Below are positions 1 to 9,057 of a stretch of 64,000 bases of DNA, one piece after another. Made by a program: the position numbers and the translations under genes. A model generated the notes under the pieces. That model saw only the letters and a program-made list of their open reading frames with translations. It was not told the DNA's origin and did no database searches. Origin of the DNA: Amanita rubescens (taxonomy: Eukaryota; Basidiomycota; Agaricomycetes; Agaricales; Amanitaceae). The stretch lies in assembly GCA_015039365.1 (NCBI GenBank), contig WION01000004.1, forward strand, positions 682,001-746,000, in the 5' to 3' direction. Position 1 is the stretch's first letter. Each line of letters begins with the position of its first letter.

Positions 1-147
1 CTCTTTCTGAAACGCTCTTCATCTGCGCGTGGTCGGCAGCTCTTTCCCTCTGTTTCGACAATTTCTTTACGTCACCCATACCCTGTGCATCGCCATCAAG
101 CATATCGTGGTACAGTCAACTACCCCGGCCTCCATCGCCTGTACTAG
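1..147 (+). CDS. possible 3' end of an upstream gene (partial)
   Basis: Frame 1 is open from the first base to a TAG at 145-147, giving about 48 codons that end in PGLHRLY. I do not recognise the sequence. It could be the last exon of a gene that begins left of the window or simply a chance open frame. The next gene starts at 432, so bases 148-431 would be a short intergenic stretch, in which I see nothing definite. Confidence 0.22.
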   Translation, partial: LFLKRSSSARGRQLFPSVSTISLRHPYPVHRHQAYRGTVNYPGLHRLY

Positions 148-431
148 AGACGTCAGTAGGACATGAGATATGCGGAGACCAAGTTGCACTTATCTGTCTT
201 GTCGCCTTTGGCCTTCTGACATACTGCTTCAATCTCATCATCAGTTTATTTCGAATCATGGAGAAAGTCAAGATCCGTTCAGATGTATTACGGGCATCGT
301 AGTTCTTCCTCGCCTTCAATTGTACAAGTACCATATACCATCCACTTTAAGGCTAGTGTATTTACATAATCCAGTCCTACTACGTACATATCACCCAAGC
401 CACTATTCGGGACAACTTCGTTGTCCACTCC

Positions 432-1956
432 ATGGATGTCACCCCCCAGTCCCAAAGGTCACGGATACAGTCCATAACCAGAGGGTTATTCTCTGCAGCA
501 GTCCGGAACAGGAACTTCATATCCGGAGTAGTCATTCTGCTTATCGTCGTCTTCCTCTGGACCGCGTCCAATTTCGTTACACAGGTATGCTATTATGGAA
601 AACTCTCCATTCGATCTCAGTACTTGAAACCATGACAGAATCTTTATAAAGATGGCTACGAGAAGCCATTTCTGTAAGTCCCATATGATGACTACAACCG
701 TAGTGCTCGTAGGACCGTGTGTTTTATGTAAAACAGTGTGACATACTTGAACACGAGTTCTTTTGTTCTGTATCTATTGCCATACTATGTCTCGAAGCAC
801 AGAGACTTGTGGCCGCTCTCCAGTTCAAGCGGATTAAGGTAAGATATACTTTTATGCGGAACAATTTTTGCTTTAGATGGCAATACAGGCATGAGTATCA
901 ATCGCTCAATACAACTGCAGAAGGTAACGAGGAGGCATTTCCCGAGGTATGCTAACTATTTCATATTTTATAACAATACTAATTCGAAAAAAAAGCCTAC
1001 AGCATCAAATGCGCCAGTTCAGGAAGTCGGCGAACCGAGAGTAGATTTGCCTCCCTTGACAACAAAACAGACGGCTCACCTAGCCCTGGTCTTCTGTTTC
1101 TTGTGGTTCGTCGCCAATTGGACCCTCGATGCAGCCCTGGATTATACCACCGTGGCAAGCGCCACGATACTATCAAGTACCAGCGGTAGGTCGTTTCATC
1201 TCCTCGCTTAGGTCACAGTTTCATAGCCGTAGGGTTTTTCACCCTTGGTATCGGTCGTCTATTGCGCGTAGAAGTCCTGACACGTACCAAGATCCTTTCT
1301 GTCGTAGTAAGGTATTCGAAAATTTCCACGCTCAAGCGATTATGACCTGACCCATCTCGAAGTTTCTTTGGAGTAGTTCTTGTGTACCTTTCAGACTCGG
1401 GGCGAAAGCGGTCGACGTCCGGCATCACGGTAAATCAGCCGAACAGACCTGTGCTAGGAGACTTTTTGGCATTGGTCTCTGCCGTCTTCTACGCGCTCTA
1501 TGTCATCCTTCTCAAAATCCGAATTGGCTCCGAATCGCGGATAAACATGAAACTATTTTTCGGCTTTGTTGGCCTTTTCAATATCCTGTTAGCATGGCCA
1601 GTTGGACTTTTCCTTCATGTGATCGGGGCAGAGGTATTTGAGTGGCCAACGAGCATGAATGAAGTTCTAGCTTTACTTATAAATGTACGTGTTTTAGAAT
1701 TTCTCAATACTGAATTAACCGTCGTAACTAGATGGGGATCACGGTGTCTAGCGACTTCTTATACGTGATAGCCATGCTTAGGACTACGCCATTGGTGGTC
1801 ACAGTAGGCCTCAGCCTCACTATCCCTTTTTCAATTGTGGGAGACATTATGCTTGGTCACTCGATACATGTACAGGTTATTCTTGGAGCCATGCTCATCA
1901 TGTCGAGTTTCGTGGCAGTCGGCTTGGATAGCTCCGTACAGAAGTTACAAGATTAG
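432..1956 (+). CDS. SLC35F-like membrane transporter (drug/metabolite transporter superfamily)
   Basis: Multi-exon gene for a polytopic membrane protein of the SLC35F3/4/5 and yeast Thi74/YML018C group. Family motifs appear exon by exon: TASNFVTQ at the end of exon 1 (432-584), NLYKDGYEKPF in exon 2 (639-673), VTYLNTSSFVLYLLPYYV from 737, then FVANWTLDAALDYTTVASAT, GFFTLGIGRLLRVE and a C-terminal part with several hydrophobic spans ending in VGLDSSVQKLQD. About ten transmembrane segments are expected. The substrate is unknown; relatives have been linked to vacuolar or mitochondrial membranes in yeast. The start at 432 is the first ATG in frame with exon 1. SLX9 follows 53 bp downstream on the same strand. 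Confidence 0.85.
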
Positions 1957-2009
1957 ATCATCACTTTTTGTAATGCTACTACTACCCCACGTTGCTTAGA
2001 ACTAACATC

Positions 2010-2820
2010 ATGGTATTTCTACATCATCCACATTTGGCTCCGTTCTCATGAAGCATAGCCTAAGGAGAAAAGACGGCGCACCGAATTACATGCACCCTCT
2101 GCTAAGCCACACAAACGCCAATTTGCGGTCCAAGAAAACGGCGTAGAAAGTGTCAACATTGGTGAAGCATCCGACGTTTCCGTTCGTCACTGCCTGCTGC
2201 TATAGAGCGGAGTCTCATGCATAGATAGGGCAATGATATCCTGCGTGCACTATCCGCACCGCGAAGCAGTGCACCGTCTGTTTCCAAGAAAGAAAAACAA
2301 GAACTAAAACGGGAGGCTTTTTTACAAAGTATCCCCCTTCGTCTTTGAAACAGATTCGGCTGTCTAAACGATGCTTTTCAAAGAACTGGCTTCGGGACTG
2401 TCGCCGTACTCCAAATCTCACAATCGACGAGTTAAAAAAAAGGCTAAGGAACAGATAGGCGGAGGTTTGAACGACATCCAGGCGGCGATCACAGAACTCG
2501 CGGAGGAAGCCGAAGCTAGCCTAATGGAACCAGATGCGACATCGATTACAACTGCCGCTGAGACTAAATTGAATGCTAAATCTGGGAAAATAGGCGAGGG
2601 GAAAGGCTTGCTTTTTACTGCTACAAGGCGAAAGCGTGCCCTGTAAACATGGGTTTCTCCAATCCTGATCCTGTGGCCCCTTGCTGACACGTGTATCAGG
2701 CAGCTGGAACAGATGCGACAACCTGCCATCTTGTCCAACAAAGATTTTGCTTCAAATCCCTTTGAGACGATTCGCACGCACGCACAAAATACTTTGGTCA
2801 AACATCAAGTTCCCATTTAG
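2010..2820 (+). CDS. SLX9: SLX9-like ribosome biogenesis protein
   Basis: Small basic protein of the Slx9 family, which acts in 18S rRNA processing and export of pre-40S particles. The family core is clear: KKEKQELKREAFLQ, then SPYSKSHNRRVKKKAKEQ, a helical middle, and the C-terminal block RQPAILSNKDFASNPF followed by TIRTHAQNTL. Introns that restore the frame include 2329-2383 (55 nt) and one whose donor is near 2643 and whose acceptor is just before 2700. The N-terminus PKEKRRR (from 2059) has a TAG directly upstream in frame; the best model puts the ATG alone at 2010-2012, followed at once by an intron GTATTT...ATAG at 2013-2058. One further intron, between about 2160 and 2280, is placed less certainly. 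The ATG near 2371 lies inside an intron and is not the start. Confidence 0.78.
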
Positions 2821-2987
2821 TGATGCTCTGTGGTCCGCTGTACAAATGCAATTTTTTAACTTGTAATATACTGAGTAGTTAGATGCGGTATATTGGGTAT
2901 CTCCTTAATGAATCCATAATTTGCGGAACCATCGAGACCCGGGGGAAATATGCAATCCCATATCATTAATTCAATGGGTTGGTGACA

Positions 2988-5287
2988 TTATTCATCGTTT
3001 GCGCTCATGCCAGCGCTCCAGACAGTGCTGCCGCTGCCGCTACCACCTTCACTTCGCCTGCTTCTTCTGCTAATGCTTCTTGGGGCAATTTCTGTGAAAC
3101 CGCTTCCTACTCCACGCGCCAGTTCTGCACTTAAATTTCGTTCGTGAGCATCCAATGCAGCAATCGTGTTCTGCGCTTCTGCTTGCACCAAAGCCTCTTT
3201 AGTTAGATCGGACGAAACACCTAACCCTAACCCAACATGGGCACCATCTTCAGCTGCTGAGGCCGACGAGAATGTAGATCCAAACAAGGAGAAACGGCGA
3301 TTGCTGGTGGATGATGTACCCGAAGAAGTAGATTGTGCCCGGTCGACAGGGGTGGGTCCAGGTGTTGAAGGTTGGATGCCCATCAACTTCATAGTCGCAT
3401 TTAACCTTTCCCTCTCTTTTCGATCTTCATCATCCTCGAATGTCTCCAGCTTTCGCGCTCCTGTTACAGTTGTTGCTCCTGGTGTAAGCGTTAAAGGACG
3501 CAGATTGGAGTCCGGTTTCTTTTCGGAACCTCCGGAAAAGAACGAGAAACCTTTCCAGTCAAAAGACAGGGATCGGCGCTGCGCTTTCGATGATGGTGGC
3601 TGGGCTGATAAGGGCGTTGGGGGTGTCAATCCAGCTGAAGGCATTGGATTGGAGAGAGATCGGCCGACAAGAACAGATTGTGGGCGTGGTTTGGGAGATA
3701 CGACAATAGTTGGCTTGGACGAAGTAGGCTGAGGAATGGCCGTCGGAGGAGTTTTTGGATCTGCCTCGTAATCAACAGCCAACACATGTTCGTAGCCTTC
3801 TTGCGCAATGATACGGTCAATGATCTTCGAGGCATATAGTGATAGCGCTTTGTTTGCGTCTTTCAGAGACTTGACTTCGGTGCGGAGCGCATCCAAGTCG
3901 TTCATCATATCGGCCTCGGATGAGGCAGATACTTTACGTCCGTCAGAACCCTTCTTCGACTTCTTCCTTCCAGGTGGTCCCAGGCGGTCACGGTCGTCAA
4001 GGCCGTTGCCCGACAACATATCCTTGTTTTCCGCACGACCTAGTTCTGCAGCAAGATCCAAACCAGGGCCAGTGATGGGCAAGTCTGCAAGCGATTCGCC
4101 GCGGATAGATGTAGACCTGTTGCGACTGTGACGACTAGTTGACTTGGAGCTGGGTGGCTCATGTGAATCCAGAGAGTGCTCGAGCTCGAGCTCCAAATTC
4201 TCCGGTAGCTCATCGACTTTGTCCAAGGTGCTGCGCCCAGTGCTACGAAGGCTTCTAACATCGACCGAGTCACGTTCATCGTCCTCATCATCTTCTGATT
4301 CGCTGGTGATAGTGCCTCCGACCTGTCTCATGACGTCGAATTGACCACTCAAGGTCTTTTCACGCAGTAATATCATATAACTTTCGTTTTCTTCCTGCAA
4401 TTCACGGTTAACCCTCTTAAGATCAACGAGCTGTGTCTGAAGCAGAAATAAAGTGCTCTGCAGAGACGCGTACGAAGTAGATAGCGTTGAGAGTTCAAGT
4501 TTCAACGCGGTCATCTCAGCAGGTTCGGAATCGGGATCACTGAAATCCTGCATTGTCGGGGTCCTTGCTGAGACCTTGTCTTTTGGAGACGGTTCATTAT
4601 GCAAACTATAGCTTTCCTCGTCTTGGAGAGAAGTAGGCACATCGACTTTAAGCTCGGCCTCGTTCTCGGTCACCTGAGCAACAGGCTCAGGCTCAAGCTG
4701 TTTGGGAACCTGGGTAAGAGACTGAATGCGTGACTTTAGATGTTGTTCATTATCATAAAACGCTTGGCGTTCTGCTTCAAACGAAGTTGTCTAGTGTCGT
4801 GTGAGCTCGGAGGACATCAGTGGGCACGGAAGATTAGCATACCTGTTCATTGTAGCGCCGGTGGAGATCCCTCTTCTCTCGCTCGAGCTCGCGTACCTGA
4901 GCGCGAAGCTTGTCAATGATGTCGATCCTTTGGGCCAATTCGACTTCTGACCGCGATTGCTCTGCATAGAGCTCATTTAGGCGAGTTTCTGTGGCATGCA
5001 GTGCAGAGGTGAGGCTGTCGTTTTCGCCGGTCAAGGCGGCAATGGACTGTTCCTTGTCTTGCAACTGGACGAGTAGCTGGAGAATGTAGATGAGTGGAGA
5101 TGTTACGAGATACGCGATGGAAGCTCACTTGGTCCTTGAGTTCTCCGTCCTTGGCATCACTGTTGTGAGCAGGAGCGCGTCTGGTGGCGAGGGATGAAGA
5201 AAGGCGTGGAGAGGCCGCGGAACGTGCTGTTGCACCTCTGGAGATGGCGGGCGGGGATGAGGAGGTGAGGGTGCGGCGGGGAGGCAT
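2988..5287 (-). CDS. coiled-coil protein, conserved in basidiomycetes, function unknown
   Basis: Three exons: a Ser/Ala/Arg-rich N-terminus starting MPPRRTLTSSSPP, a heptad-rich exon (about 4834-5064, with QDKEQSIAALTGENDSLTSAL), and a large last exon of about 600 residues. The last exon has a second coiled coil (LKLELSTLSTSYASLQSTL and ELQEENESYMILLREKT), acidic stretches, a Lys-rich patch (RKKSKKG) and long low-complexity Ser/Pro/Thr regions. Heptads suggest a dimeric cytoskeletal or trafficking scaffold, but nothing identifies a partner, and I assign no function. The reading frame stays open upstream of the chosen ATG, antisense to the XRCC2-like gene, so an earlier start cannot be excluded. 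The start codon lies 15 bp from that of the divergent neighbour. Confidence 0.72.
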
Positions 5288-5302
5288 AGAGAAAGCACGT
5301 GA
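5288..5302. promoter_or_regulatory. 15-bp divergent inter-start region with CACGTG box
   Basis: Only 15 bp separate the start codons of the coiled-coil gene (minus strand) and the XRCC2-like gene (plus strand). A palindromic CACGTG occupies 5296-5301. In fungi this is the core site of Cbf1/USF-type bHLH proteins. A TGA directly before the plus-strand ATG (5300-5302, overlapping the box) fixes that start unless an upstream exon exists. The two transcripts must therefore overlap or begin inside each other's coding region. Confidence 0.5.
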
Positions 5303-6160
5303 ATGGTGGACCTCATCCCGCACGACTCCCTCGCAACTCTCCTCGCCGCCGTTCGTCCCCGCGCCGCTCCGGCCATCCCCACCGACATCCCCGCCCTTTC
5401 CCCGCTCGCTCCGCCGGACGTCCTCCTCATCGATGGCCCGCCAGCCACAGCCAAGTCCCACCTCCTCTTCCATCTCACCGCAAATGCGATCCTTCATCCC
5501 GCTACCTTTCACGCCGTCCTCCTAGACGTAGATTTCTCCTTTGATAGTCTCCATTTCAACGCTTTGCTCTACTCCCGTCTTCGCCGTTTACTTCCCGACG
5601 CAGATGAACTCATTCTCCATTCTCGGGTACGGAACGCCCTCGAGCGACTGCATATTTTCAGGCCTGCGTCCTCCGCTCAGCTAGCCGCTACTCTTTATCA
5701 TCTACCAAAGTATCTAGCTGACCGCGCGCCCAACCAACGTCTCGGTTTCGTAGGGATTGATTCAATTGGCGCGTTTTACTGGCCTGACCGGTACACCGCC
5801 CAAGAGATGCACGCCGCCGGTCAGCATTACGTGCACCCGCTGCACCATGTCTTTTCTGCGCTACGGTCTCTGCATCTCCATTATGGTCCTGTCATCGTGC
5901 TGACCAGTTGGGGATTGATTCCGGATCGTACCTTTACGACATCACATATTACAATCTTTAAGCAACATCTCAACATACCCGATGACTCGATCGAGATCAC
6001 TCGTCATATAACGCTCGCGCTCGCAACTGAGTCACAGCCTGAACGTCAACACGACCAGTGTCAAGTCACCGCAGTAGTCCGGCATCCCAATGATTCCGAT
6101 AAAGACGCTGTGTTTAATTTCAAGATCCAGGGCGATGACATGCATATGGTAGTGCTTTGA
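5303..6160 (+). CDS. XRCC2: XRCC2-like RecA/Rad51-family DNA repair protein
   Basis: Intronless 285-residue protein. The Walker A region reads LLIDGPPATAKSHLLFHLTA (residues 41-60) and the Walker B region GFVGIDSIGAFYWPDR (about 148-163), the latter matching the IDSLSAFYW signature of XRCC2. XRCC2 is a Rad51 paralogue that supports homologous recombination. The second glycine of the P-loop (GxxxxGKS) is alanine at residue 50, giving GPPATAKS, so ATP binding may be weak. A stop codon immediately upstream fixes the start. It is head to head with the coiled-coil gene and ends about 170 bp before the convergent adenylate-forming enzyme. Confidence 0.8.
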   Translation: MVDLIPHDSLATLLAAVRPRAAPAIPTDIPALSPLAPPDVLLIDGPPATAKSHLLFHLTANAILHPATFHAVLLDVDFSFDSLHFNALLYSRLRRLLPDADELILHSRVRNALERLHIFRPASSAQLAATLYHLPKYLADRAPNQRLGFVGIDSIGAFYWPDRYTAQEMHAAGQHYVHPLHHVFSALRSLHLHYGPVIVLTSWGLIPDRTFTTSHITIFKQHLNIPDDSIEITRHITLALATESQPERQHDQCQVTAVVRHPNDSDKDAVFNFKIQGDDMHMVVL

Positions 6161-6328
6161 AGCGATCAATATAAATTAAGGTAAAAGCTACATGATACAA
6201 CGAGGAAAGTCTATAATCTACTCTATTAAGCTAATTGCTATGTTAATACATGTCCTTCACTACCGCTACAATTATCGGGTCCGCTGTTGTTATACTAGCG
6301 TCAGATATAAATAATCGCATCTTGGGCA

Positions 6329-8188
6329 TTAGTTGCTGTAAAGTTGGTCTAAGAGAGTCTTATATTTTACTTCCACTTCTTTGCGTCGAATGTTGCCTTT
6401 TGTCGCCGTTCGTGGAAGTGTATTCTGAGGAACGACGACAATAAACCGAGGAGACGATATCTGTTCATGACAATAGCGCATAGAGTTGAATCTCTTCGTC
6501 TTGCGAATGATCTCTTGCTTGAGCATATCCGGATTGATGTTATCATCAACAGGCTCGATGAACATGGTAGGGGATGGACGACCAGTGCCAACAACAACGC
6601 AATTCTTTACAAGATGTCCGCACATGGTCCTGACATTGTCTTCGATCGCCCTGACAGATAGTCAGCAATGCTAATATTTTCCAGTCGCAAGACATACTTT
6701 GTATCACATCGCAAGCTATTTTGTGTCTTGATCCAGTCGTCGTCACGCCCACGAAACGCGTACGATCCTGGCGCTACCTCTATGAAAAGATCGCCCGTGT
6801 GGAAGTGGCCATCCTCATGTCTCAGTGACACGTCAGGGCAGTCCAGGGAGTTGGCCAAAATAACCAGCTCTAGCATCCTAGCAGATGTCTGGTGGCCTTC
6901 CGTACAAGTAGGCTCAATCGGTCGGAAGCAGTAAGACATGCCGTCAATGGGCCGTAAAAATGGAGCGTCTCGAGCTTTGCCACCTATCGAGACAAGCATT
7001 GCGCCGCATTCTGTACTCCCGAATAAATTCTACCCGAAAAGATCATTGATCAACCACATGGCAAGATACCCAAGCAGCGCTTACCTTGAGTTTAATACCA
7101 TTCTTCATAGCCCATTCTTCGTCATCCCGAGGCAGTGGAAGCCCGCTGTACAATATTTCGTCCAATCCCTGAAGTTTCGCCAGCAGTTTATTATCTCTTC
7201 GGGAATTCTGGAGATGAACAGAAAGGAACGCCGCAAATTGATTCAAACGGTTGAGATTGCAGCGCTCGATCATGTCTGTAAGCTCCTCTGAGGAGAAGTT
7301 GATTTTACTTGGCTGGACGACGCAGGAGCCATGCTGGATGCTACCAAGAAGCACTGTCGAAATTTAGCACAATAATTACCATTTATGGTATATCAACGTA
7401 CTGAACGATTGTCCAATGTGGCACAAACTGCCCCTGATTTACATATGCTTGTCAGTGACACGACTGGTAAAATAAAGTGAATATACGCACATCCAGACGG
7501 TCACATCTTGTCGATGAATATTGGCAGGTTTGCTTATTAGATTTGATTTATGAATTGCAGAACGTAACCATCTATAAGTGCAGCGCACGAGCTTTGGACT
7601 ACCCGATGTTGACCCGCTCGTGTGAAATACAAAGGCAACGTCACCATCTGATGCTGGGGGTAGGTCGGGTAGAACTGTTCCAGTAACGTCTATGGAATCT
7701 TGAGGAACGGCCAGGAATGCCGGCACTGGTGAATCAACCACGCTGACCGAGAAACAAGGTTCATATACAAGGGCTGCGGCTCCTGCTTTCTGCATCAACG
7801 AATAAATAGCGAGCGGGTTTGGCAGCCGTAGGGTAAATAATTGCGGAATGTAGCCTGCTCGCGTTATTCCATAAATAATAACGACATCATTATATGTAAA
7901 TCCCCCAATCCTATGTGACATGCTTTAACGTCGGTTTTGACGCGATGTTTTTTATGCCAACACTTACCATAACCCTATAATGGATTTATGACGGATGCCT
8001 TGGTTCGCGAAAAGACGTGCCCAGTACTTTGCGGATTTTTCCACGTCATGAAGGAATTGCTGATATGTTATGGTTCGCCATTCTTGAATGCGGTTCGCCG
8101 TCGTGTCACAAGTTGGTAGCCGAAAGACAGGGGAAAGAGGAGAGCGGGAAGCGCTGGCCGCTAGGACAGTGAGATGTGACGACGACAT
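6329..8188 (-). CDS. stand-alone adenylate-forming enzyme (AMP-binding superfamily)
   Basis: Multi-exon gene of the acyl-CoA synthetase/NRPS adenylation superfamily. Visible core motifs are FHTSGSTSGSPKL (phosphate-binding loop), NLFGSTECGAML (A5-type), FHTGDLF (A7-type) and KGNIRRKEVEVKY at the C-terminus with the catalytic lysine (A10-type). The enzyme should activate a carboxylic acid as an acyl-adenylate; the substrate cannot be read. It stops 12 residues after KEVEVKY, so it lacks the carrier and reductase or thioesterase domains that follow such domains in fungal adenylate-forming reductases. The start chosen is MSSSHLTVLAAS at 8188; an in-frame ATG at 8266 is possible. No secondary-metabolism genes lie nearby. 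Confidence 0.72.
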
Positions 8189-9057
8189 TGGGATAGGTGG
8201 GCTTGACAGACATTCGGAAGCGCACACTTTAAGCTTTATATACGAGGGACCGATGCTGATCTGCAAGATGTTTTGATCGAGCCATCCATACCAGAAGGGG
8301 ACATAGTATACAGAATAAAAAAACTTGTCAGATTCTAGTTTCTTGTTTCAGGGCGGCCGCATTCGTCGATAGAAGGTTCGAGATGCCATATTCGTGCAAG
8401 TGCGTTCGAGCCGACCCGGGATACGTAATCCATGTGCAGTATAGAATGTATGTATGGGCATCGGCCATGGTGAGCCAGGGGAAGAGGGTGATGCTGTACT
8501 CTAATGCTTATTTTGAAGGACGAGGGGTGAGATGAATCATGGATAACCCATCTACCGCGGTTGACGGAGCGTGGCAAGGTTTGCAGTCACCACGCGGGAG
8601 TTGGAAAATATTTGTAGGACCCTGGCGTTTATGCCACGCGCCTGAACGGTATCGAGATCTCGGCGGGCGCAAAAATGATGGCTTAGGATGAAGCAAATAT
8701 GCCAAGCATGTTTGGGTGATGTCGGCATGCCATAGCCTTGTCCCTGCCAGGTTTACAGGAGACGTTTGAGTTAGTGAGCGAACGGAGACAAACGAGCAAT
8801 CCGCCGGAACCTGACGCAAGTTTGATGTTCAAGGACGTGACGTGACCACGTGTGACACCGAAAAAATAGTCGGTAGCACTCGACAGCACTGCACCAACTT
8901 GGCAGGTATCTGATGCTGCGGCGTCGGAGACTGTAGGGAACGAATTACTTGCCTTGTGGATCGGTATGTATTCTATACTGACCCTGCTCTACCTTGTTCA
9001 ATATTCGGTAGCCCACAGGGATACGACGTTTCAACCTGGGCCTGTTCCCAACTGTCC
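8189..9057. other. intergenic region between divergent genes, with an ACGT-core cluster
   Basis: About 870 bp between the adenylate-forming enzyme (minus) and the PPR gene (plus). No coding frame with family features was found. The clearest signal is at 8834-8856, where two GACGTGAC units overlap and are followed by CCACGTGTGAC, making a dense set of ACGT-core elements that resemble bZIP (CRE-like) and bHLH (CACGTG at 8847-8852) sites. It lies about 200 bp upstream of the PPR start. The rest shows nothing I can name. Confidence 0.4.

Noticed and set aside
170..649. 159-codon plus-strand ORF at the left end
   Set aside because: It overlaps the first exon of the SLC35F-like gene in another frame and shows no family feature.
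2371..2646. SLX9 starting at the ATG at 2371
   Set aside because: That ATG lies within a 55-nt intron; upstream exons carry the conserved KREAFLQ block.
3166..3732. 188-codon plus-strand ORF
   Set aside because: Antisense shadow of the low-complexity exon of the coiled-coil gene.
4973..5512. long minus-strand frame extending the coiled-coil gene into the XRCC2-like gene
   Set aside because: The extension is Gly/Glu-rich shadow sequence of the GC-rich XRCC2 start; MPPRRTLTS at 5287 is the more natural start, though not proven.
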